DNA of 27,153 nucleotides, taken from contig JAGIAB010000005.1 of assembly GCA_017745135.1 (NCBI GenBank), forward strand, positions 1 through 27,153, given 5' to 3'. Under the pieces are notes generated by a model, which was not told where the DNA came from, did not search any database, and was given only the letters and a program-made list of their open reading frames with translations. This stretch comes from Flavisolibacter sp. GTDB lineage: Bacteria; Bacteroidota; Bacteroidia; Chitinophagales; Chitinophagaceae. Both the position numbers and the translations under genes were made by a program. The first letter of the stretch is position 1. Every line of letters begins with the position of its first letter. Of this stretch, positions 8,989-16,892 are shown in pieces.

Positions 8989-9014
8989 GTTCAAATCTGC
9001 ACGTAGGTCCGTTA

Positions 9015-9875
9015 TCACAACAGCATTCTTTGCCCTTCATCAACAGTAGAAATGTGTTTCATCTTTCCCTGCCTGTATTCGTTGTATAAACGTAAGATAT
9101 CTTCATTGCTGCCGCCGATAAAAGGACCGTGGGAAACAATGGCATCACCTGTTGGTTTGCCTGAATACAAAACAAAGCGAACTCCTTTCTCTCCTGCTTT
9201 CAATTTCAAATTGCTTAAAGCATCACTATTAAAAATATCCAACCATCCTACCTGGTTGCTATAGAGTAACGTTTCCTCTTCACCAATCAATACACTTCCA
9301 TCCAATACATAAAGGAAGGTATTGAAATTGGCAGGCAACTGCAGAACAGTAGTTACACCGTGTTCTATTGTAATATCAGCCAGGATCATTGGTGTGTAAT
9401 TTTGAACAGGAGATACAAGACCTGCCAATTCACCACTGTACAACCGGATGTCCACTCCGTCTTCGGAAAGATGTGGCGCATGTTCTCTTGTAAGATCCTG
9501 CAAGCGGGGCGGTGCCCACCGATCTTTCTTTGGAAGATTTAACCATAATTGAAGCAGGCGCATTTTTGTTGGCCTGTCGATAGTTTCCGTATGAATAATG
9601 CCACTACCGGCTGTCATCATTGAAAAGTCGCCGCTTTTCATCTCTCCCATTTCACCCTCAATTAAAAGCGATACGGTTTCGAAACCTGCATGCGGGTGCG
9701 GACCACCAGAAGGCGTGTTGTCTTTCTTATCCAGCATATCATCCATGAGCATGATGAAAGGATCGCTTTCGGCAAAGCTTCTTTGGATAACAGGACGAGC
9801 CACATGGCCCCGGCCTAAGAAGCCGGGTTGTCCCTGTGGGGTATCGATGTTTTTTAATTTTCGTGATATTGACAT
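9015..9875 (-). CDS. Pirin family protein
   Basis: A 286-residue bicupin of the pirin (YhaK/YhhW-like) family; some members are quercetin 2,3-dioxygenases or redox-sensitive iron proteins. The N-terminal cupin has the metal ligands expected for the family: His60 and His62 in GGPHPHAGFETV, and His95 and Glu97 in MTAGSGIIHTET. The C-terminal cupin (residues ~170-285) contains FLYVLDGSVLIGEEE and FVLYSGKPTGDAIVSHGPF. It lies 29 bp downstream of the YceI gene on the same strand, so the two are probably co-transcribed and controlled by the divergent HxlR regulator. A role in oxidative or electrophile stress is inferred from this context. Confidence 0.88.
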   Translation of the reverse strand: MSISRKLKNIDTPQGQPGFLGRGHVARPVIQRSFAESDPFIMLMDDMLDKKDNTPSGGPHPHAGFETVSLLIEGEMGEMKSGDFSMMTAGSGIIHTETIDRPTKMRLLQLWLNLPKKDRWAPPRLQDLTREHAPHLSEDGVDIRLYSGELAGLVSPVQNYTPMILADITIEHGVTTVLQLPANFNTFLYVLDGSVLIGEEETLLYSNQVGWLDIFNSDALSNLKLKAGEKGVRFVLYSGKPTGDAIVSHGPFIGGSNEDILRLYNEYRQGKMKHISTVDEGQRMLL

Positions 9876-9904
9876 ACAATCATTTTTAGTTAAGGGTTTA
9901 TTTA

Positions 9905-10453
9905 TTAAGCCGCAACAGCTGCTGCCTGTTTTACCAACTGTACCTCGGAATTGATTTTTACTTCTTCACCCAATACCAGTCCGCCGGTTTCGAGTGCTGC
10001 ATTAAAGTTGAGACCAAACTCGCTACGGTTGATCTTTCCTGTTATAATGAAGCCTGCCCTCTGCCCGCCCCAGGGATCTTTGGTGATACCGCTGTATTCA
10101 ACATTAAACTTCACAGGTTTTGTTACTCCTTTCAAGGTAAGATTACCGTGCAACACAAAGTTGTCGTTATTTATTTTTTCAACCTTGGTTGAAGTGAACA
10201 AGATCTCCGGATGAGTTTCCACTTCAAAGAAGTCGGAATTGCGCAGGTGCTCGTCACGCTGCAGGTTATTGGTGTTGATGGAAGAAGTTTTAATCCTTGC
10301 TTCGATTTGTGCCGTGGTGAAATCTTCGTCCTCTGTTTGCACTTCGGCCTCGAAGCCATCGAACTTGCCGGAGACATTGGTGATCATGAGGTGTTTGATC
10401 TTAAAACCGATTTCGCTGTGCGTGGGGTCAATGACCCATCTGGTGTTTGCCAT
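9905..10453 (-). CDS. YceI family lipid-binding-like protein
   Basis: A 182-residue lipocalin-like beta-barrel of the YceI family, which binds isoprenoids or other amphiphiles. Family landmarks: a WVIDPTHSEIGFKIKHLM start, VSGKFDGFEAEV, the RDEHLRNSDFFEVETHPEILF block, LTLKGVTKPVKF, and DPWGGQRAGFIITGKINRSEFGL near the end. There is no signal peptide, so this copy is likely cytosolic, unlike E. coli YceI. The ATG giving MANTRW was chosen; the longer frame adds 12 non-conserved residues. It is the first gene of a probable YceI-pirin operon. Confidence 0.88.
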   Translation of the reverse strand: MANTRWVIDPTHSEIGFKIKHLMITNVSGKFDGFEAEVQTEDEDFTTAQIEARIKTSSINTNNLQRDEHLRNSDFFEVETHPEILFTSTKVEKINNDNFVLHGNLTLKGVTKPVKFNVEYSGITKDPWGGQRAGFIITGKINRSEFGLNFNAALETGGLVLGEEVKINSEVQLVKQAAAVAA

Positions 10454-10486
10454 ATAAAAAGTTTTGAGTGTGTTTTTTTGACGACA

Positions 10487-10513
10487 CAAAACTACCTACC
10501 TTAGCTTACCAAA
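10487..10513 (-). promoter_or_regulatory. Probable Bacteroidota-type promoter of the YceI-pirin operon
   Basis: On the minus strand, TAGTTTTG at 10494-10487 fits the -7 pattern TAnnTTTG, and TTTG at 10513-10510 lies upstream at a spacing of 15 (somewhat short). The stretch is about 35 bp upstream of the YceI ATG. Repeats between 10501 and 10556 (CTTACC...GGTAAG; GTTAGC twice) overlap the upstream side and could be the HxlR binding site. Confidence 0.45.
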
Positions 10514-10572
10514 GGTTAGCACTATACAAAAGGTAAGTAGTAACCTACGAGTTAGCGTTAAAATTGATCAGC

Positions 10573-10965
10573 ATGACAACACCCAGAGTGAGCAATGAAA
10601 AGCCTTCGGAAGCACAATGCAAGGCCACCCTTACCTCGATCGCAGATGCTCTTTTTGTTATTGGAGGCAAATGGAAACTGCGGATCATTGTGGCAATGAA
10701 GGAAGGCAATAAACGCTTCAATGAACTGCAACGGACCATTGAAGGCATTTCGGCTAAAGTATTGTCGGCAGAGTTGAAGGACCTGGAGCTGAATGGCTTT
10801 GTTACGCGTAAAGTACACACGGGAACACCGGTAGTTGTAGAATACGAGCTGACCGCTTATTGTGAAACACTGAATGACCTGCTGCGTGCACTGAGCACAT
10901 GGGGTGCTATGCACAGGGAAACGGTGAAGAAAAGTATGACCAGGAAAAAAGCAGCTGTTGTTTAG
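10573..10965 (+). CDS. HxlR family winged-helix transcriptional regulator
   Basis: A 130-residue MarR-like winged-helix dimer of the HxlR/YodB family. Its signature is IGGKWKLRIIVAM (residues ~30-42), RFNELQRTIEGISAKVLSAELKDLELNGFV (the recognition helix region) and the wing VHTGTPVVVEYELT. Cys16 lies just before the domain, where redox- or quinone-sensing members of the family carry their reactive cysteine. This residue is consistent with, but does not prove, thiol-based sensing. The ATG at 10573 was chosen over a TTG 9 bp upstream. The gene is divergent from YceI-pirin with about 120 bp between, the usual position for a local repressor. Confidence 0.88.
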   Translation: MTTPRVSNEKPSEAQCKATLTSIADALFVIGGKWKLRIIVAMKEGNKRFNELQRTIEGISAKVLSAELKDLELNGFVTRKVHTGTPVVVEYELTAYCETLNDLLRALSTWGAMHRETVKKSMTRKKAAVV

Positions 10966-10968
10966 AAG

Positions 10969-11532
10969 CTATTTTTTTATTTCATACCTAAGTTCTACCA
11001 TCCCGCTTTTGTAAGCTGTTACGCCTTCCAGGTGTAAAGCCTGCTCTCCCTCTATGTGATCAAAAAATGGTATTCCATCTCCTAAGATGATAGGAAGTAT
11101 TGATAACCTTATTTCATGTGCCAGGCCTAACTGAATGAAATCTTTCACCAGGCTGGCACCTCCTACCACCCAAATGTTTTTAAAATTCAGTTCCAGTTTT
11201 TCCTTAATCAGTCTGGTAAGATCACCAGAAAAGATTTCAATACTAGGCCTGATAGGCTGCAGGTTTTTGTGGCTGGTTACAATCGTTGGCACATCTCCAT
11301 AGGCCCAGCCATAGGTTGTTGAAAGTTGCGCAGCATGTTCATAGGTTCTGGCACCCATTACGTAACAATCAATTGTTTTCAGAAACTCTTTTGTTTCTTG
11401 TTCCGTGTACTCCACTCCTTTTTCATAGTGGTCTGCCGTTTCAAACCAGGAAATGCTGTTGTCTTTTTTGGCAATAAAGCCATCGAGACTTGAAACCATG
11501 TGTATGGTTATTTTGGAGTTGGTTGGTGTCAT
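10969..11532 (-). CDS. Dihydrofolate reductase family protein (RibD C-terminal-like)
   Basis: A 187-residue NADPH-dependent reductase-like protein of the DHFR/RibD-C fold. ITIHMVSSLDGFIAKKDNSISWF opens the domain; YVMGARTYEHA, the nucleotide-loop IWVVGGASLVKDFIQLGL, and EIRLSILPIILGDGIPFF follow. Members of this stand-alone group (YyaP/YwjB-like) are not true folate reductases as far as is known, and the substrate is unknown. It ends 3 bp from the HxlR stop (convergent), so the two genes share a terminal region. Confidence 0.85.
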   Translation of the reverse strand: MTPTNSKITIHMVSSLDGFIAKKDNSISWFETADHYEKGVEYTEQETKEFLKTIDCYVMGARTYEHAAQLSTTYGWAYGDVPTIVTSHKNLQPIRPSIEIFSGDLTRLIKEKLELNFKNIWVVGGASLVKDFIQLGLAHEIRLSILPIILGDGIPFFDHIEGEQALHLEGVTAYKSGMVELRYEIKK

Positions 11533-11699
11533 TGGTGAAGTTGTGGCGATGTTGAATTTAGGAATAAAAAAGGGTTGTTGATCTTGAAAATTATAGTTGT
11601 AGCGATTTTTTATTGTGCATTAAGAATTATGGTAAAAGCAAAGACCAATTGATTCATTTATCTTTAAGGATACTCAATTATAAAAACCACTGCCTGGTT

Positions 11700-12356
11700 A
11701 TGAACGGAGAATACCTGCGATTTAAACTCTTTCCCGATAAACAAACTGCTGAAGATTTCGCAGAGGTATTGAAGCAAAATAATATCGAGTATCAAATTGA
11801 GGAAGACGCACTGGTGTTTGACCCTAGTTATGCCAACAATCCTTTGAGTAAAGACTATGTGATCCTCATAAAGCAAAGTGATTTCAAACTGGCCTCTTAT
11901 ACTTATGATGAATACTTTGCCGAACAACTCAGTGAGGTTCCTGAAGATTATTACCTGTATTCGTTTACTGACGATGAACTTCAAGAGATATTAGCTAAAC
12001 CCGATGAATGGGGAAGTTTTGATTACCAGCTTGCGAAAGAGTTATTAATGCAAAGAGGAATTGAGGTTAGTAAAGAAAAAACAGAACGTATGAAAGCTGA
12101 GCGATACAAAGAAATTGCACAGCCGGAAGGTGAGTCGGTCAAAAACATCGTTGGTTATTATATTGTTTCCATCTTGTTCTTTCCAATAGGTTTGATCATT
12201 GGCTGGGTTTGGGGTTATTCAAAGAAACAATTGCCAGATGGATACAGGGTTTCTGCCTACAATTCGTCAGTTCAAATGCATGGAAGGACAATTTTTTTGA
12301 TTTCAATAATACTATTTGTCTTAACCGTGATTTTGAGAATAGTTAATGTAAGATGA
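11700..12356 (+). CDS. Unknown two-TM protein with DUF2007-like N-terminus
   Basis: The protein has 218 residues from the ATG giving MNGEYLRFKLF; the frame is open a further 87 bp upstream but without similarity that I can see. Residues 1-60 (a strand, then DKQTAEDFAEVLKQNNIEYQIEED) look like the ferredoxin-like fold of DUF2007 'signal-transducing' proteins. An acidic middle region follows (DDELQEILAKPDEWGSFDYQLAKELLMQRGIEV), similar to motifs seen in several Bacteroidota membrane proteins. Two hydrophobic segments near the C-terminus (IVGYYIVSILFFPIGLIIGWVWGY; TIFLISIILFVLTVILRI) should span the inner membrane, with the N-terminal part probably in the cytosol. No function is assigned. Confidence 0.7.
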   Translation: MNGEYLRFKLFPDKQTAEDFAEVLKQNNIEYQIEEDALVFDPSYANNPLSKDYVILIKQSDFKLASYTYDEYFAEQLSEVPEDYYLYSFTDDELQEILAKPDEWGSFDYQLAKELLMQRGIEVSKEKTERMKAERYKEIAQPEGESVKNIVGYYIVSILFFPIGLIIGWVWGYSKKQLPDGYRVSAYNSSVQMHGRTIFLISIILFVLTVILRIVNVR

Positions 12357-12372
12357 TATCGGCTTTAATAGC

Positions 12373-12440
12373 CTGTAGTTGCCAACTACGGACAATGCCT
12401 GAGGAATGTGATGAAGAGGATTGATAAAGTATAAACACTA
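12373..12440 (+). repeat. REP-like dispersed repeat, copy B (degenerate tail)
   Basis: The hairpin GTAGTTG-C-CAACTAC (functionally GTAGT/ACTAC with a small loop) is followed by GGACAATGC and a diverged tail (ATGTGATGAAGAGGATTGATAAAGTATAA). It shares the hairpin core and ACTACGGAC with copy A. It sits between the convergent genes ending at 12356 and 12588. Confidence 0.5.
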
Positions 12441-12587
12441 AAATGAGCATTGTGGTCTTAACTCCGAGGATCTCACCACCAGGCTACACACAAGACCACC
12501 TCTGAAGACCCTGGATAAACGGGAAAGCGGAAAGAGCCATTTAACAGCATGCTCTTTTCACGGCTCATGATGGCTTTTAGTATGCCT

Positions 12588-13271
12588 TTATGGCGCCAAT
12601 GGCAGCACCCGTATATTCCTGCATTCCACCTTCATTACCGATCCATCATGCATCTGGAAACCAATGATGCCTTCACGGGAGCCCTTAGGATCGGGATCAC
12701 GGTAATCCATAACCTTTATTCCATTGATCCAGTATTCCAAACGATTGCCTCTTGCCCGGATGGTCATGCGGTTCCAGTTATCGGAATTATAGACTTGATT
12801 GATGACGGAAGAATCTGCGGATATACGTAAGGAAGGCCTTGCGTACCAGTCACCAACGGAGCCGTTTAATTTATCACCTGTGGCAGCGGCGTCAAATTCA
12901 TATCCCGAAGGCGCTTCAAAGCGGTCCCTGAAAGAAATGGTGTTCACCCGGAAGTAAATGCCGGTATTACGGCGACTGTCGCCGGTAAGCCTCAGCTCAC
13001 AGGTGAACTCGAAGTTGCTGAACCTTTGTTTGGTATAGATCCATTCGGGTGTGTCCAATTTTTCGCTCCCGGTTTCTCCAATAATGCTTCCTTCTTTTAA
13101 CTGCCACCGTGCCGATGGTACCTTCCATGCTTCCAGCGTACCGCCTTTAAGAAGGTCAATAACACCAGCACCCTTAACCGGAGGTTCGGTTGCTTCATTA
13201 GCTTCCTGTGAAAAGGCTAATTGAGACAGCATTAGAAAGGCAAGGGCCAGTACCCATACAATTTGTTTCAT
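12588..13271 (-). CDS. Exported DUF1080 (3-keto-disaccharide hydrolase fold) protein
   Basis: A 227-residue protein with a Sec signal peptide (IVWVLALAFLMLSQLAFSQ) and one concanavalin-like DUF1080 domain (PF06439). Landmarks are VIDLLKGGTLEAWKVP, RWQLKEGSIIGETG, FSNFEFTCELRLTGDSRRNTGIYFRV, YEFDAAATGDKLNGSVGDWYA, and WNRMTIRARGNRLEYWINGIKVMDYRD, ending in GIIGFQMHDGSVMKVECRNIRV. Some members hydrolyse 3-keto-glycosides formed during sugar breakdown; many remain uncharacterised. The second Met (giving MKQIVWVL) is the better start because it places the signal peptide at the N-terminus. Confidence 0.85.
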   Translation of the reverse strand: MKQIVWVLALAFLMLSQLAFSQEANEATEPPVKGAGVIDLLKGGTLEAWKVPSARWQLKEGSIIGETGSEKLDTPEWIYTKQRFSNFEFTCELRLTGDSRRNTGIYFRVNTISFRDRFEAPSGYEFDAAATGDKLNGSVGDWYARPSLRISADSSVINQVYNSDNWNRMTIRARGNRLEYWINGIKVMDYRDPDPKGSREGIIGFQMHDGSVMKVECRNIRVLPLAP

Positions 13272-13368
13272 AAGATCAATCGTTTGTTTTTGTTTCAACC
13301 GTTAGGGGCAGACGAGGAACAAATGTAAGCAGACAAGCCCGGTCATAGATTCAATGCCGTTGCACCTG

Positions 13369-13752
13369 CTACTCAGGCTCGCCCTGCCTGTTATCGATAA
13401 CATCCAGTTGCAGCGGATCTTTGATGTTGATTCTTGTTTTGCCCTTATACCTTTCCAGCTTGCCGGCCACCAACATAATGTTGCCCGTATCTGCCGGTGA
13501 TGGAACGATGTGCAATTTGTTCAGAACAGCCGGAGGAATAACAATGGTAAGTGCCTGCCTTGGATAGTTTTCTCCAACATAAATGAGCATCGATTTTTGT
13601 TTGGAGCTTGAAGAATAGGCTACACCAGAAATTTTTCCATGAACCTTTACACTATCACCAATATATTCCTTCAACTCGTCCAGGTTCACTTCCTTCTGCG
13701 CATTGGCTGCCGTAAAACAAACCAGGGGTAAGGCCAATAAAAGAAGTTTCAT
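13369..13752 (-). CDS. Small exported OB-fold-like protein
   Basis: The protein has 127 residues from the ATG giving MKLLLLALPLVCFTAANAQ, a clear Sec signal peptide. The mature part (YIGDSVKVHGKISGVAYSSSSKQKSMLIYVGENYPRQALTIVIP, then MLVAGKLERYKGKTRINIKDP and LQLDVI) has the strand order and the G-K-I/G-K-L motifs of a small OB-fold, as in exported nucleic-acid- or oligosaccharide-binding-like proteins of Bacteroidota. The assignment is by pattern only; no partner or ligand can be named. It lies on the same strand as the DUF1080 gene with about 97 bp between. Confidence 0.65.
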   Translation of the reverse strand: MKLLLLALPLVCFTAANAQKEVNLDELKEYIGDSVKVHGKISGVAYSSSSKQKSMLIYVGENYPRQALTIVIPPAVLNKLHIVPSPADTGNIMLVAGKLERYKGKTRINIKDPLQLDVIDNRQGEPE

Positions 13753-13856
13753 AAAATGAAAATTGGTTGGTTGGAATAACAATTTACGAGTAGCCGTGTT
13801 AGCGTCTTCTTAAATAAGATTCAGGAGGGTCGATGGCAGTTAATGGGGAAACGATT

Positions 13857-14966
13857 TTAAATTGCCTGTTCTTTGTTCTTTACTTTTCGGATCATCCTTT
13901 TCACTTTCTTTGGCGGGTGCTCTTCTTCTCCCAGCAAAATGCCCCATGCCTGGAGCGATGGCACACGATCGAAGATCACTTTAGTGATGGCGAGATAAGG
14001 AATGGCAAGGAACATTCCGGGAATGCCCCAGAGCATTTCGCCCAGCACAACACCCAAAACAACAATCAAAGGGTTTAACCTCACCTGCGAACCCACAACC
14101 TTAGGCATCAGGAAATTGCTGTCGAACAGGTGAATACCCAAAACAACGAGAGCTACATACAGGGCATGCCGGCCATCGGAGGTGGCAAAGGTGATGCCTG
14201 CACTAATGGCAAGTGCTGTAAAGATGCCAACGTAAGGGACCAGGTTTAATACTCCCACCAAAATACCCAACAGGAAAACATACTTTATGCCCAGCAAGGC
14301 AAACAAAACACATGCAAGTATGGTGATGATGCACATTTCGAAAAACAAGCCGCTGATGTATTTTCTTATGATGTACCTGATCTGTGCAGAAATGTCGTAG
14401 ATGATGCTGATGTATTGTTCGGTAAAAGCGGTCACAATAAACCGCATGAGCAACTTGCGGTAGATCAGGAGAAAACAGGTGTAGACCAAAACAAAAACCA
14501 GGAGTAAAACGATGGCTGATAAAGAAAACACGGTTCGCTCAATGAGTGAAGCACTGGAGCTGAGTCCTTTTTGGCTGATGTTGTTAATGTAGGCCGCCTG
14601 CTTTTCCATGTTTATATGAAATGTGCTTTGCAGCCACAATTGAAGATTGTGAAAAAGGCTTGCTACCTGTGCCTTAAGCAGGGGCCACTCGCTGCTGAGC
14701 TTTGCTACCTGCAGGCCTATGACATAGATGATGAGACTTGCGGCGGAAAAGAAGAGCAGGACCGAGACAAGGGCTGCAGGTGCACGAGACCACTTTAATT
14801 TGTTTTCAAAAAAATCGGTGAGGGGCAAAAGAAGAAGGGCAAACAGAAAAGAAAAGAGCAAAGGCAATAATACTTCTTCACCCAAAACAGCAAGATAACC
14901 CAATGCAATCAGTATGATTAAAACGAAGCCCAGCCTGATGTAAAAGGGAAATCTAATCGGCTTCAT
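13857..14966 (-). CDS. AI-2E family transporter (TqsA/PerM-like)
   Basis: A 369-residue inner-membrane protein of the AI-2E/UPF0118 family (PF01594). It shows the family layout: a hydrophobic N-terminal block of about three segments, a soluble stretch (residues ~85-150), then a C-terminal block. That block includes FALLGIKYVFLLGILVGVLNLVPYVGIFTALAI, GIHLFDSNFLMPKVVGSQVRLNPLIVVLGVV and GEMLWGIPGMFLAIPYLA. The family includes the proposed AI-2 exporter TqsA, but others are thought to be ion or small-molecule exporters, so a quorum-sensing role should not be assumed. It ends in a basic tail (KKVKRMIRKVKNKE). Confidence 0.88.
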   Translation of the reverse strand: MKPIRFPFYIRLGFVLIILIALGYLAVLGEEVLLPLLFSFLFALLLLPLTDFFENKLKWSRAPAALVSVLLFFSAASLIIYVIGLQVAKLSSEWPLLKAQVASLFHNLQLWLQSTFHINMEKQAAYINNISQKGLSSSASLIERTVFSLSAIVLLLVFVLVYTCFLLIYRKLLMRFIVTAFTEQYISIIYDISAQIRYIIRKYISGLFFEMCIITILACVLFALLGIKYVFLLGILVGVLNLVPYVGIFTALAISAGITFATSDGRHALYVALVVLGIHLFDSNFLMPKVVGSQVRLNPLIVVLGVVLGEMLWGIPGMFLAIPYLAITKVIFDRVPSLQAWGILLGEEEHPPKKVKRMIRKVKNKEQAI

Positions 14967-15106
14967 GGTTTATTGGTTTGCGTGCCGGTTTATTATAAAG
15001 GATACGAGCAATAATAGTGCTATGCTGTTATTGCAGAAGTTTACGGGGCATAAAACATTTGTAAAGCGGCGAAGACGAAGAATGCCCTGGGTTTAATTAT
15101 TCAATA

Positions 15107-15120
15107 AGTATTACAATACT
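15107..15120. promoter_or_regulatory. Dyad AGTATT-AC-AATACT in a divergent intergenic region
   Basis: A perfect 6-bp inverted repeat with a 2-base centre, in the 285-bp region between the AI-2E gene (-) and the MBL nuclease gene (+). It is operator-like in size. No regulator is adjacent, so the role is unknown. Confidence 0.25.
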
Positions 15121-15251
15121 GCTTGCGAAAACACCGCCCTGTTGAAAGAACGATCTCCATGCACCTGTTCTGCTTTTGTGGAAACCTTCTCCCAAAATTT
15201 TTCGAATTTCTCTACTAATCAACGGGGTATGAATTTAGCGTTAGCTCTTTC

Positions 15252-16655
15252 ATGAAGATCAGTTTTCACGGAGCAGCAAGAACAGTTACCGGCTCAAAGC
15301 ATATTGTTCATTTAAAGGACGAGCGACAAATTTTATTGGATTGCGGAATGTTCCAGGGACTGGGAAGGGAAACAGACGAGTTGAATGGGCATTTTGGCTT
15401 TAAGCCCGAAACCATTGATGCGGTACTTCTTTCCCATGCCCACATCGATCATTCGGGACTGCTGCCAAAACTGGTGAAGGAGGGCTACAGGGGAAAAATT
15501 ATTTCAACCGCAGCCACCAGGGACCTTACGGAGATCCTGCTTTACGACAGTGCCGAAATCCAGACCTACGAGGTAGAGTACATCAATAAAAAAAGAGCGG
15601 CCAAAGGCCTTTCACCTTATGAGCCCCTTTATACCGCAGGTGATGTTACCCAAACAATGGAGCTGTTCGAAACCTTTGAATACGATCAGTGGTTTACGGT
15701 GATGAAGGATGTGGAAGCGCAGTTTACCAATGCGGGACATTTGGTTGGAAGTGCCGCCATCAGTCTCCGCATCAAAGAAGATGGTAAGCAAACCACTATT
15801 TTATTTAGTGGTGATATTGGCCGTTACCATTCTGTGTTATTGCAGCCGCCGGCTGAAGCACCGCAAGCGGATTATATTATCCTGGAAAGCACGTATGGCG
15901 ATAAACACCACGACATTACATTCAACACTATTGAAACCATTCAAAAATGGATCAAAAGAGTTTGTGTGGAGAAAGGCGGCCAGTTGATCATTCCTGCTTT
16001 TAGCGTGGGGCGTACACAGGAAGTGCTTTATGCCCTGAACCAGCTAAGCCTGGAAAAGCGGCTGCCCGAACTGCTTTATTTTATCGACAGCCCATTGAGT
16101 TTGAAAGCCACGCAGACCATAAAAAAACACACTTGCCAGTTTAATGAACGGCTGCAACAGGTGTTGGCCATTGATGACGATCCTTTTGATTTTCCCGGGT
16201 TGAAGCATGTGGAAACGGTTGAGGACAGCCGCAGGTTAGTAGATTACCAGCAACCCTGCGTTATCATTTCGGCCAGCGGAACGGCTGATGCGGGAAGAGT
16301 AAGGCACCACATCAATGAATGCATCGGCAATGAGAACAATGCCATTTTATTTGTGGGCTATTGCGGGGCAAAATCTTTGGGCGGCCAGTTGCTTCATGGT
16401 GAAAAGGAAGTGGAATTGTTTTCCGACCCCTGCAAGGTGCTGGCAGAAATTGGACAGGTACAAGGCATGAGTGCTCACGGCGATACGGACGACCTGTTGC
16501 GATTCCTCGGCAACCAGGAGCCGGAAAAGGTGAAGACGATCTTTCTGGTGCATGGAGAGTACGAAGTGCAGAAGACTTTTGTAGATAGATTGGGATTGAA
16601 AGGTTTTAAGAACGTGGAAGTGCCAACGCAGCACCAGCAGTATAAGCTTGGATAA
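15252..16655 (+). CDS. MBL-fold beta-CASP ribonuclease-like protein
   Basis: A 467-residue cytosolic protein with a metallo-beta-lactamase domain, a beta-CASP insertion and an RMMBL tail (CPSF73/YsH1-type exonuclease family). The zinc motif is SHAHIDHSG (His62, His64, Asp66, His67), followed by NAGHLVGSA (His163) and FSGDIGR (Asp188). ESTYGD (Glu212) opens the beta-CASP region, with PAFSVGRTQEVLYAL following. The C-terminal motifs VIISASGTADAGRVRHH, GQVQGMSAHGDTDDLL and FLVHGEYEVQ are also typical. All expected catalytic positions are present, so it should be active, probably on RNA. It has its own promoter region and no operon partner. Confidence 0.9.
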   Translation: MKISFHGAARTVTGSKHIVHLKDERQILLDCGMFQGLGRETDELNGHFGFKPETIDAVLLSHAHIDHSGLLPKLVKEGYRGKIISTAATRDLTEILLYDSAEIQTYEVEYINKKRAAKGLSPYEPLYTAGDVTQTMELFETFEYDQWFTVMKDVEAQFTNAGHLVGSAAISLRIKEDGKQTTILFSGDIGRYHSVLLQPPAEAPQADYIILESTYGDKHHDITFNTIETIQKWIKRVCVEKGGQLIIPAFSVGRTQEVLYALNQLSLEKRLPELLYFIDSPLSLKATQTIKKHTCQFNERLQQVLAIDDDPFDFPGLKHVETVEDSRRLVDYQQPCVIISASGTADAGRVRHHINECIGNENNAILFVGYCGAKSLGGQLLHGEKEVELFSDPCKVLAEIGQVQGMSAHGDTDDLLRFLGNQEPEKVKTIFLVHGEYEVQKTFVDRLGLKGFKNVEVPTQHQQYKLG

Positions 16656-16802
16656 AGTTGCTGGTTGTTTGCAGGTGCAAACAGGTTAGTGAAGCGGTGA
16701 GCCAGCTCCGTCGGAGTGAGTTTTCTCGGTAGTATAGGCAACTATTTAAATGATGAACATTCAGTTGCTTCTAAATTACAAGCAATGTAAAGAGTGCAAT
16801 CC

Positions 16803-16840
16803 TAATGGTGATGAATAAAGGCTAAGGATAGCAAGCCGAT
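16803..16840 (+). repeat. REP-like dispersed repeat, copy D (tail only)
   Basis: TGGTGATGAATAAAGGCTAAG (partial) followed by GGATAGCAAGCCGATG matches the tail of copies A and C (ATAAAGACTAAGGATA) with one change. The hairpin part is absent or diverged (TTGCTTCTAAATTACAAGCAA at 16765-16785 forms a different small hairpin). It lies just before the T9SS type B gene. Confidence 0.45.
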
Positions 16841-16892
16841 GAAATAGTTTGTTATTTGTAATTTAGAAAACAAAATCAACAGGAACCGGACG

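Noticed and set aside
12531..12557. Hairpin AAAGAGC/GCTCTTT as a terminator of the DUF1080 gene
   Set aside because: Only 7 pairs with a 13-base loop and no T-run on the minus strand after it.
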